From an uncultured Clostridia bacterium (GTDB taxonomy: Bacteria; Bacillota; Clostridia; Oscillospirales; Acutalibacteraceae), in assembly GCA_944380885.1 (NCBI GenBank), contig CALWIZ010000001.1:124001-188000 (forward strand): a DNA stretch of 64,000 nt, read 5' to 3'. How positions within the stretch are numbered: the first letter of the stretch is position 1; every line of letters begins with the position of its first letter. This document shows positions 16,896 through 24,293 of this stretch, in pieces. The translations under genes and the position numbers were made by a program. Below the pieces are notes generated by a model. That model searched no databases. It was not told the origin of the DNA and was given only the letters and a program-made list of their open reading frames with translations.

Positions 16896-16940
16896 TGGTT
16901 GCGGAGGCTGGACTTGAACCAACGACCTTCGGGTTATGAG
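16896..16940 (-). repeat. Attachment-site duplication (displaced 3' half of tRNA(fMet))
   Basis: 45 bases matching the 3' part of the intact tRNA at 21134-21178, with mismatches at three positions, all in the T-stem. Identity ends in the anticodon loop (...GTTATGAG). This marks one end of the integrated element; it is the host's former tRNA 3' end, now cut off from its 5' half. Confidence 0.88.
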
Positions 16941-17080
16941 TCGGAAATTCCTTTTTTTCTCATATCTTTTTTTGAAAAAATCCCCTGTTTTTGTGAATTT
17001 TCAGTGCTGAAAAACATTGATTTTATGCGATTTTAAGACCATTTTCACCACATATCTTTTTTTATCAAGAAACAAAGTGA

Positions 17081-17104
17081 AAAAGTGGTCAAAAAAGTGG
17101 TCAA
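17081..17104 (+). repeat. Tandem 12-bp repeats at left element end (candidate integrase arm sites)
   Basis: Two adjacent copies of AAAAGTGGTCAA (17081-17092 and 17093-17104), overlapping the 3' end of the integrase gene. They match the pair at the right end (21049-21072) and the single inverted site at the integrase promoter (18246-18257). Confidence 0.65.
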
Positions 17105-18231
17105 GTGTTTTTTGAAAGTTTGTTCGCAATATCATCAATATCATCACTGTCAATGCTGTAATAATATCGCTGTGATATTTCAATCGTTTCGTGTCCCATA
17201 ACTGCCCGCACCTGTTCCCAGTCAAGCGGTAAGTCTTTTAGTGTTTTGCAAAACAATTTCCGCAAACTGTGCAGACCTCTTTTTTCTATTCCGACCGCTG
17301 TACAAGCGGAATGAAATGCCCGCAAGATGTTCCGCTGTTCAATCAATGCCCCTGTTCCTGTGCAAAAGATGTATTCGCTTTCAATACCTCGTTCCTGTTT
17401 CCATTCTAATGCCTCTGTAATCGCTTTTAATGCCTCTTTACTAACAGGTATGGTTCTATATGAAGCATCCGTTTTTAAGTATTTAGAAACCGTTAGAGAC
17501 GATTTTACACCCTCTTTATGAAAGTCTTTTCGTTTTATTGCCTTGCTTATGTTTAATTTTTGACCTGATATGTCGCTTTTTTTAATGCACAATTCTTCTG
17601 CCCTTATTCCTGTATATCGTAAAAATCTAATAACAGGTGCAAATTGCGAACATTGTTTTTCCATATGTGCGATAACCTGTTCATATTCCGATTGCGAAAT
17701 AACATTGACTATTCGTTCCCTTTGCCTTTTCAATGTGTCAGGAATAATGATACTATTTTCATTATTAACATCTATCCACCCGATTTTTTCAGCATATCGG
17801 AGCAGTTTAATCATAGCTTGCTTGATATTGAGCAGTGTTTTTCTTGCTTTGCCTCTGTTTGCTAATTCCTGTAAATGTAAGTTCAGCGGTTTAGCATTGA
17901 AATTATCAAGCGATAAATCGCCAACATAAGGAAGTATATGCTTTTGGTATGTATTCGCATACCCTCGCTGTGTGTTATATGTGATATATTCCTCATTGTC
18001 CTGCCAAGCAACATCAACCCATTTTTGATATGCTTGACGAACAGTCAAACCTTCAATGAAATTATTTGCCTCGCCACCACGAAGAATTGAATAATAAATT
18101 TCCCGCTGTGCGATTGCCTGTTCTTCTGTGTCAAATGATTTCCTTATCCGCTTTTGTGTGCCGTTCTCTGTGTATGGTGGTGATTTCCATATCCATTTGT
18201 TGCCCTGTTTGTAAATTGTTCCACCTTTCAT
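17101..18231 (-). CDS. int: Tyrosine recombinase/integrase of the element
   Basis: 376 aa, phage/ICE-type integrase (Tn916 Int-like architecture). An N-terminal AP2-like arm-binding region (about residues 1-55) is followed by a SAM-like core-binding domain (about 60-165) and a catalytic domain (about 185-370). Catalytic residues visible: Arg in RYTGIRAEEL, a Lys in the beta-hairpin, HSLRKLF (H-x-x-R), GHETIEISQRYYYS with the histidine and the nucleophilic tyrosine. ATG start 18231 follows GGAGGGTGG. It should catalyse integration into, and excision from, the adjacent tRNA(fMet) site. No excisionase gene is recognisable unless one of the small proteins serves. Confidence 0.95.
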   Translation of the reverse strand: MKGGTIYKQGNKWIWKSPPYTENGTQKRIRKSFDTEEQAIAQREIYYSILRGGEANNFIEGLTVRQAYQKWVDVAWQDNEEYITYNTQRGYANTYQKHILPYVGDLSLDNFNAKPLNLHLQELANRGKARKTLLNIKQAMIKLLRYAEKIGWIDVNNENSIIIPDTLKRQRERIVNVISQSEYEQVIAHMEKQCSQFAPVIRFLRYTGIRAEELCIKKSDISGQKLNISKAIKRKDFHKEGVKSSLTVSKYLKTDASYRTIPVSKEALKAITEALEWKQERGIESEYIFCTGTGALIEQRNILRAFHSACTAVGIEKRGLHSLRKLFCKTLKDLPLDWEQVRAVMGHETIEISQRYYYSIDSDDIDDIANKLSKNT

Positions 18232-18245
18232 TTTACCACCCTCCT

Positions 18246-18281
18246 ATTGACCATTTTACCTTAAGGTCATCGGAGTGTCAA
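18246..18281 (-). promoter_or_regulatory. Integrase promoter with overlapping 12-bp site
   Basis: Minus-strand TTGACA (18281-18276), 17-base spacer, TAAAAT (18258-18253). The -10 box is embedded in AAAATGGTCAAT (18257-18246), the same motif found in tandem at both element ends, so integrase or a partner could repress this promoter. Confidence 0.7.
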
Positions 18282-18326
18282 TATAGTATTAAGTCAATGG
18301 GTGTGTGTTTAATGCTTTCCATTCAT

Positions 18327-18550
18327 TTAATTTAATAATATATTATTATTTAATCATTGTTATATATTATTAAATTAAGGCAACAGGTAATTGGTAATTG
18401 GTAAGCGAAAAGCGGTAAGCGGTGATTGGTAAGCGAAAAGCGGTAAGCGGTGATTGTTAATAGGGAATAGGTAATAGACAATAAACGGAAATTTCCACTA
18501 TCGTGTTTTTACGATTTTTGTTGTGTGGAAGTTTCCGTTTTTTGTTTTAA
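18327..18550. other. Candidate replication origin or regulatory region of the element
   Basis: Three features occur in sequence. First, a perfect 16-bp all-A/T inverted repeat (18327-18342/18363-18378, 20-base loop). Second, two perfect tandem 28-bp repeats (18397-18424, 18425-18452) beginning ATTGGTAAGCG, preceded by shorter GGTAATT units. Third, a long hairpin with 16-base arms differing at one position (18483-18498/18535-18550) followed by a T-run. An AT-rich cruciform next to iterons is typical of plasmid-type origins. The region lies between divergent int and the small DUF6291-like genes. Function is inferred. Confidence 0.5.
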
Positions 18551-18612
18551 TCTGTCATATTTTATTTGTCCGAAAAAACGGATAAAAAAATCTATGAAAA
18601 GGAGAAATATTT

Positions 18613-18849
18613 ATGATTTTGAAAAAAGCAATTAACGACTTAATAGACAGTTGGACAAGAGATTTGAATAACGAAGAAATGGGCGAACTGATAAGGGCAT
18701 TGTTGCACTATGAGCAACACGGAAATACGGATGATTTAGAAATGTCGCCGGTTGTGAGAGTGTTGGTTCAGTCCGTCTTTATCCCGAAAATGCAAAGTCT
18801 GAAAAAAGAAAGCGACAGACACAAGGGATATAGAAAGGGGGGAAAATAA
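18613..18849 (+). CDS. Small DUF6291-like protein of the element
   Basis: 78 aa. The helical pattern (residues 5-65, with NEEMGELIRALLHYEQHG) followed by a basic tail ending RHKGYRKGGK resembles the N-terminal part of DUF6291 proteins found in phages, plasmids and ICEs, whose role is thought to lie in replication or its control. ATG 18613 behind AAAAGGAG. The stop is one base before the next gene's ATG. It may be a complete short protein or the left part of a split gene. No DNA-binding motif is obvious apart from the basic tail. Confidence 0.65.
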   Translation: MILKKAINDLIDSWTRDLNNEEMGELIRALLHYEQHGNTDDLEMSPVVRVLVQSVFIPKMQSLKKESDRHKGYRKGGK

Positions 18850-18850
18850 T

Positions 18851-19429
18851 ATGGGATTGCAACGAGGAGATAAACGAGGAATAAATCTATATTACGAGTA
18901 TAGAGAACAGCTACAGGACTTGACAGATGAACAAAAAATCAACATTCTGTGGGTGCTACTTGAATTAGATGAAAAAGGCGAAATTGTAGAAGAAAAAGAA
19001 CGATTGCATAATCTCCAAAACGATAAACTTGCATTTGCAATATTTCGCATTTTATTTGAGCAGCAGTACCGAGCGAGTACCGCTTGGCACAACATCAACA
19101 AAGCACAGCACCCAGACTTCTACGACGAACAAGGACGATATAAAACACATAAAGGGTTTGATAAAAGCACAATAGGAAAGCCAAAAGAAAAACCGCCTGC
19201 ACCTGTGGCAAAGGTACAAGCGGAAGAAAAAGAAATTTTCAAGCAGAATGAAAATGTTGTGAGTATTGATATTGAAAAAGGTTTGTTATATACAGAAAAT
19301 AATACATACAAGTTTGACACCGAAAAATATCCCGATATGTGTTATCTTGAGGGACTTTATGCTACAATTTCATACAATCGCAAAAATGAAATTATAGATA
19401 TTATCCCGAATGATGATTTACCATTTTGA
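18851..19429 (+). CDS. DUF6291-like element protein, possible replication factor
   Basis: 192 aa. Residues about 10-75 (YEYREQLQDLTDEQKINILW and following) have the same helical layout as the preceding 78-aa protein, so the two look like diverged tandem relatives. A linker rich in Pro/Lys (about 108-130) leads to a C-terminal beta-rich part (about 140-192) without recognised domain. ATG 18851 follows GGGGGGAAAATAAT. A strong terminator follows. Given its place next to iteron-like repeats and upstream of mob, a replication-initiation or copy-control role is possible but unproven. Confidence 0.6.
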   Translation: MGLQRGDKRGINLYYEYREQLQDLTDEQKINILWVLLELDEKGEIVEEKERLHNLQNDKLAFAIFRILFEQQYRASTAWHNINKAQHPDFYDEQGRYKTHKGFDKSTIGKPKEKPPAPVAKVQAEEKEIFKQNENVVSIDIEKGLLYTENNTYKFDTEKYPDMCYLEGLYATISYNRKNEIIDIIPNDDLPF

Positions 19430-19464
19430 TAATATTGCATTTTTACATTTACAAAATAAGTATG

Positions 19465-19505
19465 AAAAAGATATGAGTGATTTTGTGTTCGCTCATATCT
19501 TTTTT
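19465..19505. terminator. Bidirectional terminator between the small genes and mob
   Basis: 13-bp arms AAAAAGATATGAG (19465-19477)/CTCATATCTTTTT (19492-19504). The same CTCATATCTTTTTTT string recurs near both element ends (about 16958-16972 and, inverted, about 21005-21019). Confidence 0.85.
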
Positions 19506-19621
19506 CGCTTTATGGAGATGAGTTTTTGGTTCCTTTTTTCAAAAAGGAATGCCTCTCCGGCGAGGAGCCCATCCAAGTGGAACTTGGCAAGTTGCCAAAA
19601 AAAGACCGCAGGGATTTTTTT

Positions 19622-19663
19622 GGTATAACTTGCTATACCATTTCTCTCGTGTGCGAATGGTAT
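19622..19663 (+). other. Candidate origin of transfer (oriT) for the MobV relaxase
   Basis: Two overlapping inverted repeats lie just upstream of mob: GGTATA/TATACC (19622-19627/19634-19639) and ATACCATT/AATGGTAT (19635-19642/19656-19663). The 13-base loop of the second contains GTGTG, the pentamer that precedes the nick in the pMV158 oriT recognised by MobV relaxases. Position, structure and loop agree; cleavage is inferred. Confidence 0.55.
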
Positions 19664-19704
19664 CAGACATACTCTTTTTAACAATAGAAAGGAGTGTGAT
19701 TTCA

Positions 19705-20961
19705 ATGGCACATTATGAGAAATATAAATCGGCCGGTGTTTGGCATTTGATTGAACACGATATGCGAGAACATACCCAAGGACGAGAAAACATTGACAAG
19801 AGTTTGAGTTGCAATAATTACAATTTGGAGATACACCAAGAGGGCGAAAAAGAGTTTTTCAGAAGTAAAATTGAACAGGCAAAAAAATCAGGTGCAAGAA
19901 TGACGGATGAAACAATACACCTTGTTTCTTGTGTTATTACATTACCCAAAAACTTTTTTGAGAATGCAGAAAAAGAAAAAGGACGAAAATTGACGGATGA
20001 GGAAAAAGACAAACTGCAAAGAGAGTTTTTTCAGTCTGCAAAAGAATTTTTGGATAAGTACCACGGTAAAGAAAATTGTGTGTCTGCTTGGGTACATGTA
20101 GATGAACCGAATGCACAACCGCATATGCATTATAAAACCGTACCTATTCGGGAGAAAGAAAAGAAGTACAAGGACGGACATACAAAAACAGTTTTTTCAT
20201 TAGATTGCAAAAATATACTTAATCGTTCGTACTTGCAAAAGTTTCATCAAAACTTGCAGCAACATTTAGAAATAGATTTGGGTTTTAATGTTGAGATGAT
20301 GAATGGAGCAACAGAAAACGGAAATAAGACCATTCAGGAAATGAAAAACGAGAAGCAACAAAAAGTGATTGCAGAACAAGCGAAAACGATAAATGAACAA
20401 GAAAATACGATACAGGACAACGAAAAAACAATACAAGAACAAGCTGAAGAGATTGAAAACAACGAACAGTTAATACAGGCAAAGGCAGAAGAATTGAGCG
20501 AAAATATTGAGTATTTCAGACAAGACCTGAATACCATAAAACAAAAAATAGAACGAGAAGCAAATAAACTATATGATGTTGGAAAACGAGTAGAAGAATA
20601 CCCAGAAACAAAATTAAAGAAAGGGCATAGAATTGTCCCTGATGATGAATTGCACACTATGATTGAAAAGGGATGGTTTTCCAGAAACGGAATAAAAGAT
20701 ATGATACAAGAAACATTTGATTTAGTTGCACGAATGCCCTTTATTCACCGTATAGTTGCCAAAAACAAAGACTTGCAACAAGAGAATTACAGATTAAGGC
20801 AACAGGTTTTAGACCTGCAAAAGCAAAATAAAGAGCAATCAAAGATACTTCAACTCGCTGAAAATTTACACGATAAGTCCGGCAGAAGCATATTAGACCA
20901 TTTGAAAGAAAGACTTCAAAAAACATTTCATAAAAACCGTGATGATGATTTTGAGAGATAA
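19705..20961 (+). CDS. mobV: MobV (Mob_Pre) family relaxase
   Basis: 418 aa plasmid mobilization/recombination protein. Residues about 1-200 form the relaxase domain, starting MAHYEKYKSAGVWHLIEHDM, with the metal-binding motif HVDEPNAQPHMHYKTVPI (about residues 131-148, HxDE...PHxH). A long Gln/Glu coiled coil (about 215-300, many QENTIQDNEKTIQEQ-like turns) and a second helical region follow. ATG 19705 with AAAGGAG is chosen; the frame is open 52 codons upstream, but that part overlaps the oriT region. It would nick oriT and lead transfer using a helper's secretion system. Confidence 0.93.
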   Translation: MAHYEKYKSAGVWHLIEHDMREHTQGRENIDKSLSCNNYNLEIHQEGEKEFFRSKIEQAKKSGARMTDETIHLVSCVITLPKNFFENAEKEKGRKLTDEEKDKLQREFFQSAKEFLDKYHGKENCVSAWVHVDEPNAQPHMHYKTVPIREKEKKYKDGHTKTVFSLDCKNILNRSYLQKFHQNLQQHLEIDLGFNVEMMNGATENGNKTIQEMKNEKQQKVIAEQAKTINEQENTIQDNEKTIQEQAEEIENNEQLIQAKAEELSENIEYFRQDLNTIKQKIEREANKLYDVGKRVEEYPETKLKKGHRIVPDDELHTMIEKGWFSRNGIKDMIQETFDLVARMPFIHRIVAKNKDLQQENYRLRQQVLDLQKQNKEQSKILQLAENLHDKSGRSILDHLKERLQKTFHKNRDDDFER

Positions 20962-21007
20962 TTCGTAAATACGAGTTACTGTGTCATAAAGTTCGTAAAT
21001 ACGAATT
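20962..21007. repeat. Two palindromic TTCGTAAATACGA boxes after mob
   Basis: TTCGTAAATACGAG (about 20963-20976) and TTCGTAAATACGAA (about 20992-21005), each nearly self-complementary and 29 bases apart. They could bind a dimeric regulator or serve as accessory recombination sites. Confidence 0.45.
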
Positions 21008-21048
21008 AAAAAAAGATATGAGGAAAATCATTTTAGGTTGATTTTTGC

Positions 21049-21072
21049 AAAATGGTCAATAAAGTGGTCAAT
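21049..21072 (+). repeat. Tandem 12-bp repeats at right element end (candidate integrase arm sites)
   Basis: AAAATGGTCAAT (21049-21060) directly followed by AAAGTGGTCAAT (21061-21072), in the same orientation as the left-end pair. Confidence 0.65.
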
Positions 21073-21096
21073 TGTGTTTTTGAGTTTAAGAAAGAG

Positions 21097-21131
21097 AAAA
21101 ACCTTGAAACCGCTTGGTTTCAAGGTTTTTT
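21097..21131 (-). terminator. Element-borne terminator of tRNA(fMet)
   Basis: 15-bp arms AAAAACCTTGAAACC (21097-21111)/GGTTTCAAGGTTTTT (21116-21130) with a 4-base loop, starting two bases after the tRNA CCA on the minus strand. Because it lies inside the element, the element replaces the lost host terminator at 16863-16892. Confidence 0.9.
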
Positions 21132-21133
21132 CT

Positions 21134-21209
<76 letters not shown>

Positions 21210-21237
21210 ATATTTGTTCGGTTCTTACTGTATTTAT

Positions 21238-21266
21238 ATTATACACTAAATGCAGGAATAATGCAA
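21238..21266 (-). promoter_or_regulatory. Promoter of tRNA(fMet)
   Basis: Minus-strand TTGCAT (21266-21261), 17-base spacer, TATAAT (21243-21238), about 29 bases before the mature 5' end. Confidence 0.85.
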
Positions 21267-21314
21267 TACTTTTTTTGTTTTTTAAAATATTTATTTTCAG
21301 ATTGAATTATATCC

Positions 21315-21348
21315 AAGAAATATCCGCCGCATATTATCGCGGCGGATA
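21315..21348 (-). terminator. Terminator of the ribosomal-protein operon after rplA
   Basis: Stem TATCCGCCGC (21321-21330)/GCGGCGGATA (21339-21348), 8-base loop; on the minus strand followed by the T-rich TTTCTT. Confidence 0.8.
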
Positions 21349-21358
21349 AAATTACAAA

Positions 21359-22054
21359 TTAAGCACCGAATCTGGAAACATTAAGTTTTATTCCGGGGCC
21401 CATCGTTGTTGCGATAACGCAGGACTTGATATACTGACCCTTTGTAGCGGCAGGTTTGGCTTTTACAACGGCGGCCATAAGTGCTTCAAGGTTCTCCTTT
21501 AACTTTTCAGCTCCGAAAGAAACCTTGCCGATAGGGCAGTGAATGATATTTGTCTTATCAAGACGGTACTCTATTTTACCTGCCTTAGCTTCAGTTACAG
21601 CCTTGGCAACATCGGGAGTAACCGTTCCTGCTTTCGGTGTAGGCATAAGTCCGCGGGGACCGAGTACCTTACCGAGACGTCCGACAACGCCCATCATGTC
21701 GGGTGTCGCGATTACGACGTCAAAGTCAAGCCAGTTTTCATTCTGGATTTTCGCAACGAGCTCTTCAGCGCCTACGAAGTCCGAACCGGCTTCCTCGGCA
21801 GCCTTGGCCTTGTCACCCTTGGCAAAAACAAGGGTTCTTACGGTTTTACCGGTTCCGTTGGGAAGGATAACCGCGCCTCTGACCTGCTGGTCAGCATGGC
21901 GTGAGTCAACGCCCAGACGGACATGGATTTCAACCGTTTCATCAAATTTTGCCGTTCCGGTCTTTACAGCGACTTCAACGGCTTCGTCAATATCGTAAAG
22001 CTTGCCTGGTTCGACCAGCTTTGCGCTTTCATTATACTTTTTACCGTGTTTCAT
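21359..22054 (-). CDS. rplA: 50S ribosomal protein L1
   Basis: 231 aa, normal length. It forms the mobile L1 stalk of the large subunit near the E site and in many bacteria represses its own operon by binding the rplK leader. Signature sequences: [20 protein letters not shown] (RNA-binding), [20 protein letters not shown], and [19 protein letters not shown] in domain II. It lies 54 bases after rplK in the operon rpmG-secE-nusG-rplK-rplA. rplJ/rplL do not follow here; the transcript ends at a terminator and the tRNA gene comes next. Confidence 0.98.
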   Translation of the reverse strand: MKHGKKYNESAKLVEPGKLYDIDEAVEVAVKTGTAKFDETVEIHVRLGVDSRHADQQVRGAVILPNGTGKTVRTLVFAKGDKAKAAEEAGSDFVGAEELVAKIQNENWLDFDVVIATPDMMGVVGRLGKVLGPRGLMPTPKAGTVTPDVAKAVTEAKAGKIEYRLDKTNIIHCPIGKVSFGAEKLKENLEALMAAVVKAKPAATKGQYIKSCVIATTMGPGIKLNVSRFGA

Positions 22055-22108
22055 TATTTACCTCCCAATAAGTGGTTAAATCGGAATTATCCTCCCACGC
22101 GAGAGAAC

Positions 22109-22534
22109 TTAATCGACTACTTCAACGCCCATACTGCGAGCTGTTCCGGCTATCATACTCATAGCCGCTTCAACGCTTGCAGCGTTAAGGTCGGGCATCT
22201 TGGTTTCGGCTATTTTCTTTATCTGCTCTCTGGTGATTCTGGCAACCTTGGTTTTGTTAGGTGTGCCTGAAGCACTCTCTATTCCGCACGCTTTCTTGAT
22301 AAGAACCGCAGCAGGAGGAGTTTTTGTAACGAAGCTGAAGGAACGATCCGCATATACGGTGATGACAACCGGAATAATAAGACCGGCATCATTTTTTGTT
22401 CTTTCGTTAAACTCTTTGGTAAACGCCATAATGTTTACGCCGTGCTGACCGAGCGCAGGACCTACCGGGGGAGCCGGTGTAGCCTTTCCTGCAGGAATCT
22501 GCAGCTTAATGTAACCTGTAATTTTCTGAGCCAT
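22109..22534 (-). CDS. rplK: 50S ribosomal protein L11
   Basis: 141 aa, normal length. It binds 23S rRNA at the GTPase-associated centre and is needed for the stringent response. Typical segments are [20 protein letters not shown] (residues 16-35, with the conserved prolines) and [20 protein letters not shown] near the C-terminus. ATG 22534 follows GGAGGTGC. A GC-rich structured leader sits between nusG and rplK. Confidence 0.98.
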   Translation of the reverse strand: MAQKITGYIKLQIPAGKATPAPPVGPALGQHGVNIMAFTKEFNERTKNDAGLIIPVVITVYADRSFSFVTKTPPAAVLIKKACGIESASGTPNKTKVARITREQIKKIAETKMPDLNAASVEAAMSMIAGTARSMGVEVVD

Positions 22535-22554
22535 TTATTTGCACCTCCATTATT

Positions 22555-22652
22555 CGTGGTAACAGCGCCTTGCGGCGCCTGGCGGAGCGGCTTTCCCGCC
22601 GTTCCTCCCACCGTGGCACGACCCGTGCCGGGGTAACTGTCCGCAAGCGGAC
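22555..22652 (-). promoter_or_regulatory. Structured rplK leader, possible L1 autoregulatory site
   Basis: The 147 bases between nusG and rplK contain a run of GC-rich hairpins: GTCCGC/GCGGAC (22639-22652), GGCACG/CGTGCC (about 22615-22629), GGCGG/CCGCC and GCGCC/GGCGC. Read on the minus strand, CCACGGTGGGAGG (about 22619-22604) and TTACCACG (22562-22555) frame the structure immediately before the rplK ribosome binding site. This resembles Firmicutes rplK leaders bound by L1; the assignment is inference. Confidence 0.5.
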
Positions 22653-22681
22653 TTTAATAAGCATTTCTGCATATTAACAAA

Positions 22682-23209
22682 TCAATCTTCAAGAGCAATC
22701 TGGTCAAGCTCAAACTCGACCGGAGTTTCTCTTCCGAACATAGAGAGCCCCACGCAGACATTGTTGTTTGCAGTATCAACCGTTTTGACAACGCCTGAAT
22801 AACCCTCAAGAGGTCCGCTGATAATCTTAACATTATCGCCGGGCTTGTAGCCTACTTCAACGCTGTGCTTTTCAACGCCGAGGGCAACAACCTCTTCGTC
22901 CGTCAGCGGAACCGGCTTGGACGCCGGACCCACAAAACCCGTGCAGCCGCGTATGTTTCTTACAACATACCAGCTGTCGTCTGTGACAATCATTTTAATC
23001 AGAACATATCCGGGGAAAATTTTGCGCTCAACCTCGCGCTTTTTATCTTCCTTAATCTCGGTGACTGTTTCGGTAGGAATTTTTATATCCTGTATGAGAT
23101 CCTGCATCCCGCGGCTTTCAACCATGGTCGCAAGATCGCTTGCCACCTTGTTTTCATATCCTGAATAGGTATGAACAACATACCATTTAGCTTCTTGTGT
23201 GTCAGCCAT
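22682..23209 (-). CDS. nusG: Transcription termination/antitermination protein NusG
   Basis: 175 aa. NGN domain (AKWYVVHTYSGYENKVASDL at the N-terminus, then RKIFPGYVLIKMIVTDDSWY) and C-terminal KOW domain (KPGDNVKIISGPLEGYSGVV). It binds RNA polymerase and modulates pausing, Rho action and transcription-translation coupling. ATG 23209 behind GGAGG is chosen over an upstream TTG two codons earlier. It is the third gene of the ribosomal-protein operon. Confidence 0.97.
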   Translation of the reverse strand: MADTQEAKWYVVHTYSGYENKVASDLATMVESRGMQDLIQDIKIPTETVTEIKEDKKREVERKIFPGYVLIKMIVTDDSWYVVRNIRGCTGFVGPASKPVPLTDEEVVALGVEKHSVEVGYKPGDNVKIISGPLEGYSGVVKTVDTANNNVCVGLSMFGRETPVEFELDQIALED

Positions 23210-23227
23210 GATCAACCTCCGGATCGT

Positions 23228-23917
23228 TTATGCCTGAAGAATGAGCTCGAGCAGCTTGCCGAGACCGAAGTCTATAAGCCAGATGAGCACTCCTATCAAA
23301 AGACACATTATAAGCACGATAACGGTATTCTTAAGAACATCTTTCCAGCCGGGCCATACAATTTTCTTCACTTCGCTCTTATAGTCGCGGAAGAAAAGGA
23401 TAACGCGCTGCATTATTGTCTTCTTGGAACCGTTTGATTCTTTTACCTCAATGTAATCGTCTATAAAGAGATAAGCTGCTGCGATAACAGTAAAGGCAAA
23501 CAGAGCTATTGCGGTTATCAGAACAAACGGTGAATAGGTGGTAGATGTAATGTCCGGAAGAGGACGTCTGTCTACAAATGCTTCGGGTGCGCTTAAGGCA
23601 ATCACCAGCATATAGACCGCATCAATAATACCGATTGCCGGAGCCATATAGCGTAGCTTCTTTGATTTAAAAGAAAATATGCTGATCAAGAATGAAATTG
23701 CGGTAAGCAGGAAACAGAAAAGTATATCCGAGGATATAGCCATATTGTACTCTGTTCCGTCCACCGTAATCTTGCTTCCGAAGCCCAGCTGAGCGCCGAC
23801 AAGATTGACATCGTTTCCGCCGCTGACTATCGTTGCAAACCGCATAAAGAAGAGAACAAGTGAGCCGAGACCGAAGATGACAGCCAGTATATGGCAAATT
23901 CTGTTAACAGTTTTCAT
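23228..23917 (-). CDS. secE: SecE with N-terminal four-helix membrane extension
   Basis: 229 aa. The C-terminal about 62 residues are a standard bacterial SecE: an amphipathic helix with FFRDYKSEVKKIVWPGWKDV and one transmembrane helix (IVLIMCLLIGVLIWLIDFGL). Before it lies an unusual region of about 165 residues with four predicted transmembrane helices (about 8-28, 63-85, 90-110, 128-155) that I do not recognise. Ordinary Firmicutes SecE is about 60-80 aa. The frame is uninterrupted, with one start (ATG 23917 behind GGAGG) and operon position between rpmG and nusG, so a genuine fusion is indicated rather than a missed stop. The role of the extension is unknown. Confidence 0.9.
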   Translation of the reverse strand: MKTVNRICHILAVIFGLGSLVLFFMRFATIVSGGNDVNLVGAQLGFGSKITVDGTEYNMAISSDILFCFLLTAISFLISIFSFKSKKLRYMAPAIGIIDAVYMLVIALSAPEAFVDRRPLPDITSTTYSPFVLITAIALFAFTVIAAAYLFIDDYIEVKESNGSKKTIMQRVILFFRDYKSEVKKIVWPGWKDVLKNTVIVLIMCLLIGVLIWLIDFGLGKLLELILQA

Positions 23918-23929
23918 CAACGAATCCTC

Positions 23930-24079
23930 CTACTTGGTCTCTTTATGCAGGGTGTGCTTCCTGCAGAATCTGCAATACTTGTTCATTTCAAGCCTGTCCG
24001 GATCGTTTTTCTTGTTTTTCATTGTGTTGTAGTTGCGCTGCTTGCATTCTGTACAAGCAAGTGTGATTTTAACTCTCAT
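23930..24079 (-). CDS. rpmG: 50S ribosomal protein L33, zinc-binding type
   Basis: 49 aa. Starts [19 protein letters not shown] and contains the four zinc cysteines (CTEC and CRFC). First gene of the operon rpmG-secE-nusG-rplK-rplA. ATG 24079 lies behind GGAGGTG; the open frame upstream of it lies in the leader and is not coding. Confidence 0.97.
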   Translation of the reverse strand: MRVKITLACTECKQRNYNTMKNKKNDPDRLEMNKYCRFCRKHTLHKETK

Positions 24080-24293
24080 AACGGCACCTCCCGCTTTACG
24101 GAAATATTTTTTGCTTTTACTTAAAATCTGCCGGCAAAAGCCGACACCGTAAAAGTAAACGCCTCCCTCGGTGTCTGCGGCGGTCACCGTACCGTATGCG
24201 GAGCCTGCCGGCATACGGAAAGCACAATACGGATGTGCGCCTGCATCAAACCGGTTCTTACGCAAAAAAAAAGAACCTTTCAGAGGTGATAGT
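24080..24293 (-). promoter_or_regulatory. Long structured leader of the rpmG-secE-nusG-rplK-rplA operon
   Basis: About 210 transcribed bases precede rpmG. They include the hairpin CCGTATGC/GCATACGG (about 24190-24216 on the plus strand) and a GCCGGCAAAAGCCGAC-type element nearer rpmG. The length and structure suggest post-transcriptional control, but I do not recognise a known leader class. Confidence 0.4.

Noticed and set aside
18397..18452. CRISPR array
   Set aside because: Two perfect 28-bp repeats directly adjoin each other without spacers and no cas gene is present; iteron-like tandem repeats are the better reading.
19549..19704. 52-codon N-terminal extension of the MobV gene
   Set aside because: Overlaps the oriT-like hairpins, lacks a ribosome binding site, and family members begin at the MAHYEKYK-type start.
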